Shown here one piece after another: positions 60,955 to 64,000 of a stretch of 64,000 nucleotides of DNA. Below the pieces are notes generated by a model. That model saw only the letters and a list, made by a program, of their open reading frames with translations, did no database searches and was not told the DNA's origin. Source of the DNA: Streptomyces sp. F001. GTDB taxonomy: Bacteria > Actinomycetota > Actinomycetes > Streptomycetales > Streptomycetaceae. The stretch spans positions 30,886 to 94,885 of the forward strand of contig NZ_QZWF01000021.1 in assembly GCF_004187715.1 (NCBI RefSeq). The letters run 5' to 3'. Position 1 is the stretch's first letter. Each line of letters begins with the position of its first letter. The position numbers and the translations under genes were made by a program.

Positions 60955-61022
60955 GCGAGCAGCGTATAGATCCGGTGGTTCATTCATTTTGCGCAATCAC
61001 TGTCCGGCCGCACGATCGGCTC

Positions 61023-61907
61023 ATGCGAACTGCTCCCGCACGCGCGGTGCCCGCGCGTCTCCGCCCACCCGAGCCGGCCGGAGGACGACTGGCCGGGGCG
61101 GTCACCATGGCCGGCAGCGGTCTGTCCAACCAGGTCGGCGCGGCCGTCGGCGCGCTGGCCTTCCCGGTCCTCGGACCCGTAGGGGTCGTGGCGGTGCGCC
61201 AGTACGTGGCCGCCGCTGTGCTGCTGACCGTGGGCTGGCCGCGGGTACGGGAGTTCACCTGGCGGCAGTGGTGGCCGGTGCTGCTGCTCGCGGTGGTCTT
61301 CGGCACGATGAACCTCAGCCTGTACACCGCCGTCGACCGCGTCGGACTGGGTCTCGCCGTGACCCTGGAGTTCCTGGGACCGCTGGTCATCGCGCTGGCC
61401 GCCGCCCGCCGTCGGCTGGACGCGTGCTGTGCGCTGATCGCGGCGGCGGGTGTGGTCGTCCTGATGCGCCCTCAGCCCTCCGCTGATTACGTCGGAATGG
61501 GCCTCGGCCTGCTGGCGGCCGGCTGCTGGGCGTCGTACATCCTGCTGAACCGCACCGTCGGCCGGCGGCTGCCCGGGGCGCAGGGGTCGGCGGCGGCGGC
61601 CGGGGTGTCCGCGCTGCTGTTCCTGCCGGTGGGCGTGCTGGTGGCGGTCCGCAACCCGCCGACCGCGCAGGCGCTGGCGTGTGCCGTGGCGGCCGGAGTA
61701 CTCGCGTCCGCGGTGCCGTACCTGGCGGACCTGTTCACGCTGCGCCGGGTGCCGGCCCAGACGTTCGGCCTGTTCATGAGCGTCAATCCGGTGCTCGCCG
61801 CGGTGGTCGGCTGGGTGATCCTCGGCCAGGGGCTGGGCGTCGCGGAGTGGACGGGGATCGGGTGCGTCGTGACGGCCAACGCGCTCAGCATGCTGGTACG
61901 GCGATGA
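61023..61907 (+). CDS. EamA/DMT-family transporter (RhtA-like)
   Basis: 294 aa from ATG 61023. Ten TMs in two EamA halves: AVTMAGSGLSNQVGAAVGAL, MNLSLYTAVDRVGLGLAVTL, EFLGPLVIALAAARRRLD, and LGLLAAGCWASYILLNRTVG, LFMSVNPVLAAVVGWVILGQ. Family members export amino acids such as homoserine or threonine or other metabolites. Paired with the divergent LysR gene. Confidence 0.88.
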   Translation: MRTAPARAVPARLRPPEPAGGRLAGAVTMAGSGLSNQVGAAVGALAFPVLGPVGVVAVRQYVAAAVLLTVGWPRVREFTWRQWWPVLLLAVVFGTMNLSLYTAVDRVGLGLAVTLEFLGPLVIALAAARRRLDACCALIAAAGVVVLMRPQPSADYVGMGLGLLAAGCWASYILLNRTVGRRLPGAQGSAAAAGVSALLFLPVGVLVAVRNPPTAQALACAVAAGVLASAVPYLADLFTLRRVPAQTFGLFMSVNPVLAAVVGWVILGQGLGVAEWTGIGCVVTANALSMLVRR

Positions 61908-61947
61908 GAGGCGCGGCCGGGTGCCTGCTGTGACCTGCCGGTCGGGT

Positions 61948-62553
61948 TCACCAGCCGAGCTGGGCCTCGCCCAGCACCTCGCTGCCGATGTGCGCCGCCA
62001 GCTTGCGGGCCCGTGGCAGATCGCCCCAGTTGGTCACGTGGACGAAGACGGTGTGCAGCTCGGTCCACTCGCCGATCTGGACCGCGTCGCCGTGGAAGAC
62101 GACCTGGACCCCGTCGTACTTGGCGATGGGGTGATGCTCGGCGTCCGGATCCTCCGGCCACCTGCCCTGCCAGTGCATCCAGGCGATCCCCCGGCCGAGA
62201 GCCGCCACGAAACGGTCCTCGACGCTCCCGCGGGGAACGTGCTCAGAGATCTCCAGCGGCAGATGCGGCTCCAGGGTGGAGTCGTCCGCCGACGCCACGT
62301 CGAGGTCGAACCACAGGCACTCACCCGTCACCGGGTCGGTACGACTCTCGAGGTGATCGAAGCTCGCCCCGGGGACGACGGCGGCCATACGCCGCGCGTC
62401 CGCCGCGGTGTGCAGCTCGGCACCGAGCCACACCTCGTCCTCCTGGTGCTCCAACAGCGCGCACAGCCGCTTGGCCTGGGTGAAGGCCAAGGCCGCGTCG
62501 GAGGTGCGGAAGACGGGATACGCCCGGGAGTTGCCCATGGGCGGAACCGTCAC
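61948..62553 (-). CDS. Hypothetical protein, 201 aa
   Basis: Start GTG 62553 (GAGGCC just upstream) or ATG 62538. Soluble, mixed alpha/beta: AYPVFRTSDAALAFTQAKRL, SFDHLESRTDPVTGECLWFD, ISEHVPRGSVEDRFVAALGR and VQIGEWTELHTVFVHVTNWG. Codon bias supports coding. No family recognised. Convergent with the EamA gene. Confidence 0.65.
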   Translation of the reverse strand: MTVPPMGNSRAYPVFRTSDAALAFTQAKRLCALLEHQEDEVWLGAELHTAADARRMAAVVPGASFDHLESRTDPVTGECLWFDLDVASADDSTLEPHLPLEISEHVPRGSVEDRFVAALGRGIAWMHWQGRWPEDPDAEHHPIAKYDGVQVVFHGDAVQIGEWTELHTVFVHVTNWGDLPRARKLAAHIGSEVLGEAQLGW

Positions 62554-62619
62554 ACGGCCTCGCCGCCGACCGCCAGCGGTTTTCGCGTCCGCGACGAAGT
62601 GTCGGCCCTCTCGCTCCCC

Positions 62620-62813
62620 TGCACCACACTCTGTCGACCGACCCCGAGGCCGACGAGCTGTTCGTGGTGATCAGCGGGTCGGCGACGATCGAGGTGGCGG
62701 ACGGGCCCACGCTGCACGTCGGCCCCGGCGACATGGCGGTGCTGCGCGAGGGCGACTGCACGACGTGGACCGTGCACGAGACGCTGCGCAAGGCGTACGC
62801 GATCAATCAGTGA
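62620..62813 (+). pseudogene. Cupin (Cupin_3/EutQ-like) C-terminal remnant
   Basis: The frame ending at TGA 62811 reads DPEADELFVVISGSATIEVA, LHVGPGDMAVLREGDCTTWT, VHETLRKAYAINQ: the last two thirds of a small cupin barrel. The N-terminal strands are missing and upstream sequence belongs to the divergent 61948 gene start. Its stop overlaps the 3' end of the lacI gene. Confidence 0.75.
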
Positions 62814-63804
62814 CGGCGGCCGTCGTGCCGCGGATCTCCAGCGTCGGCACGGCGAGTTGGAGCCGCCCCTCTCCCCCGGCGGTCTCCAGCCGGTCGAGCA
62901 GACAGCGGGCGGCGCGGCGGCCGACCTCGTGGCCGGCGTTGTCGACGGTGGTGAGCCACAGGTGCCGCAGCCGGGAGATGCTCGTGTTGTCGTAGCCGGT
63001 GACCGACAGGTCGTCCGGGACCCGCAGGCCCAGCGCCTCGGCCGCCGACAGGGCGCCGACGGCGGCGATGTCGTTGACGGCGAGGACGGCGGTGGGCCGG
63101 TCCGGGCGGCCGAGCAGCCGGACGGCGGCGCGGTGGCCGCCCTCCTCCGTCATGTCGCAGGCTTCGACGACCACGCCGTCCGCGAGCCCGTGCTCCCGCA
63201 TCGTCGCCTCGAAGCTGCGGCGCCGCAGTTCACCGACCGCGCCGTAGCCCGCGATGTGCGCGATACGGCGGTGGCCGAGCCCGATGAGGTGCTCGGTGAC
63301 CAGCCGCGTGCCCCGCTCGTCGTCGCCGGCGACGACGTCGACGCCGGTCGGTACGGGTTCGCGGGCGCCGGCGACGACGAGCGGGATGCGGTCGGCGACC
63401 GTGCCGAGCGCTGCCGGGTCGGGCAGGGTTCCGACCACGATCAGCCCGTCGACCCGCAGGTCCAGGAAGGGGCCGGTGAGGTCGTGTCCCGTGCGGCGGT
63501 TGAGGCGGGCGTCGGCGAGCAGCATGTGCAGGCCGTTGTCGTGGAGGAGGGAGTTCAGGCCGTCGAGCAGGTCGACGAACCACGGGTTGCGGAGGTCGTT
63601 GAGGAGGACGCCGATGGTGCGCGTGCGCTGTTCGCTGAGGCTGCGGGCGGCGACGTTCGGCCGGTAGCCCAGCTCGCGCACGGCCCGCAGCACGGCCTCC
63701 CGCTTCTCGGGCCGTACCTGGCCGGAGCCGCGCAGCACCAGCGAGACCAGCGACTTGGAGACGCCGGCGTGTTCGGCCACGTCACGGATGGTCGGCGGTC
63801 GCAT
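62803..63804 (-). CDS. LacI-family transcriptional regulator
   Basis: 333 aa. HTH: TIRDVAEHAGVSKSLVSLVL, RGSGQVRPEKREAVL, hinge ELGYRPNVAARSLSEQRTRT; effector domain IGVLLNDLRNPWFVDLLDGL, GHRRIAHIAGYGAVGELRRR, LSVTGYDNTSISRL. Divergent from a Gfo/Idh/MocA dehydrogenase gene, with two TGGACC-type palindromes in the gap. Likely represses a sugar or inositol catabolic operon to the right, and itself. Confidence 0.9.
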   Translation of the reverse strand: MRPPTIRDVAEHAGVSKSLVSLVLRGSGQVRPEKREAVLRAVRELGYRPNVAARSLSEQRTRTIGVLLNDLRNPWFVDLLDGLNSLLHDNGLHMLLADARLNRRTGHDLTGPFLDLRVDGLIVVGTLPDPAALGTVADRIPLVVAGAREPVPTGVDVVAGDDERGTRLVTEHLIGLGHRRIAHIAGYGAVGELRRRSFEATMREHGLADGVVVEACDMTEEGGHRAAVRLLGRPDRPTAVLAVNDIAAVGALSAAEALGLRVPDDLSVTGYDNTSISRLRHLWLTTVDNAGHEVGRRAARCLLDRLETAGGEGRLQLAVPTLEIRGTTAAVTD

Positions 63805-63807
63805 GGG

Positions 63808-63821
63808 ATGGACCGTTCCAT
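63808..63821. promoter_or_regulatory. LacI operator at its own promoter
   Basis: ATGGACCGTTCCAT, arms ATGGA/TCCAT around CCGT, 3 bp upstream of the lacI start; it resembles the perfect palindrome at 63892, suggesting autorepression. Confidence 0.6.
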
Positions 63822-63891
63822 GCGACGCGCCGGGTTGTCAAAGGGGTTGACACCTTGCGGAAGGCCCACTCAGGGTGGCCTGGACAGAATG

Positions 63892-63903
63892 TGGACCGGT
63901 CCA
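63892..63903. promoter_or_regulatory. LacI operator before the dehydrogenase
   Basis: TGGACCGGTCCA, a perfect 12-bp palindrome centred on CG, 13 bp upstream of the 63917 start. A consensus TTGACA lies at 63847-63852 without a clear -10 partner. Confidence 0.75.
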
Positions 63904-63916
63904 AAGAGGGGCTGTC

Positions 63917-64000
63917 ATGGTGGATGCGCTCGGTGTCGCCGTCGTCGGATTCGGCTGGATGGGCCGGGTGCACACCCAGGCGTACGCCCGCCTCCCCCAC
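63917..64000 (+). CDS. Gfo/Idh/MocA-family oxidoreductase, N-terminus (cut by window edge)
   Basis: 28 codons: VDALGVAVVGFGWMGRVHTQ AYARLPH. The GFGWMG Rossmann loop followed by H-x-Q-A-Y is the family N-terminus. NAD(P)-dependent dehydrogenase of sugars or inositols. Probably the first gene of an operon repressed by the divergent LacI protein. Confidence 0.85.
   Translation, partial: MVDALGVAVVGFGWMGRVHTQAYARLPH

Overview
The window is about 73% G+C with strong G/C third-position codon bias, GTG starts, ATGA/GTGA gene overlaps, Tat and lipoprotein signals, and many TetR/MarR/LacI/LuxR regulators paired with divergent targets. This points to a Streptomyces or close actinomycete chromosome, probably an accessory-rich part of it (inference from sequence style and gene families; no database search was made).

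Layout. 1-6174: two regulator/target pairs (TetR with a berberine-bridge-type FAD oxidoreductase; XRE/MmyB-like regulator with a Cmx-type MFS exporter) among truncated gene remnants. 6175-13872: a carbohydrate locus with two ABC permeases, a lipoprotein binding protein and a Tat-exported GH78 alpha-L-rhamnosidase, facing a LacI repressor with candidate operators at both promoters. 14092-15010: an esterase stub and a frameshifted LacI pseudogene. 15505-20814: aromatic catabolism (VanA-like Rieske oxygenase, a 56-aa protein, VanB-like reductase, MarR, aldehyde and alcohol dehydrogenases). 20822-36756: mixed chromosomal genes (ABC exporter behind a MerR/SoxR-type promoter, LPG-synthase-type membrane protein, crotonase, a glycerol kinase/G3P-dehydrogenase-like operon, amino acid permease, MscS channel, monomeric isocitrate dehydrogenase, DUF5713, N-formylglutamate amidohydrolase).

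36784-50348 is the most interesting block. A translationally coupled trio (cytosolic S8 protease, sigma factor, 166-aa unknown protein) is divergent from a TPR-CHAT caspase-like protein. Next come a STAND/LuxR regulator divergent from a metallopeptidase, an SCO4225-type membrane protein, a TPR protein, an unknown protein, and a coupled pair of a large STAND-like protein with a broken Walker A motif and a membrane-anchored type-1 periplasmic-binding protein. The composition resembles multi-component NTPase/peptidase conflict or programmed-death systems known from multicellular actinomycetes. Three protease-like proteins with two transcription regulators and a membrane sensor suggest a sensed, amplified proteolytic response; the function is inference.

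51064-56041 is a decayed genomic island between 43-bp direct repeats of the tRNA-Pro(GGG) 3' half. It holds an ATPase-fold regulatory protein, IS1380, IS5 and IS630 elements, and a small membrane ORF squeezed between two of them. The intact tRNA-Pro lies at 56000-56073. 56116-64000: DHA2 exporter/TetR with twin operators, NAD(P)-binding reductase, DM13 protein, LysR/EamA pair, a hypothetical protein, a cupin remnant, a LacI repressor and the start of a Gfo/Idh/MocA dehydrogenase behind a perfect 12-bp palindrome.
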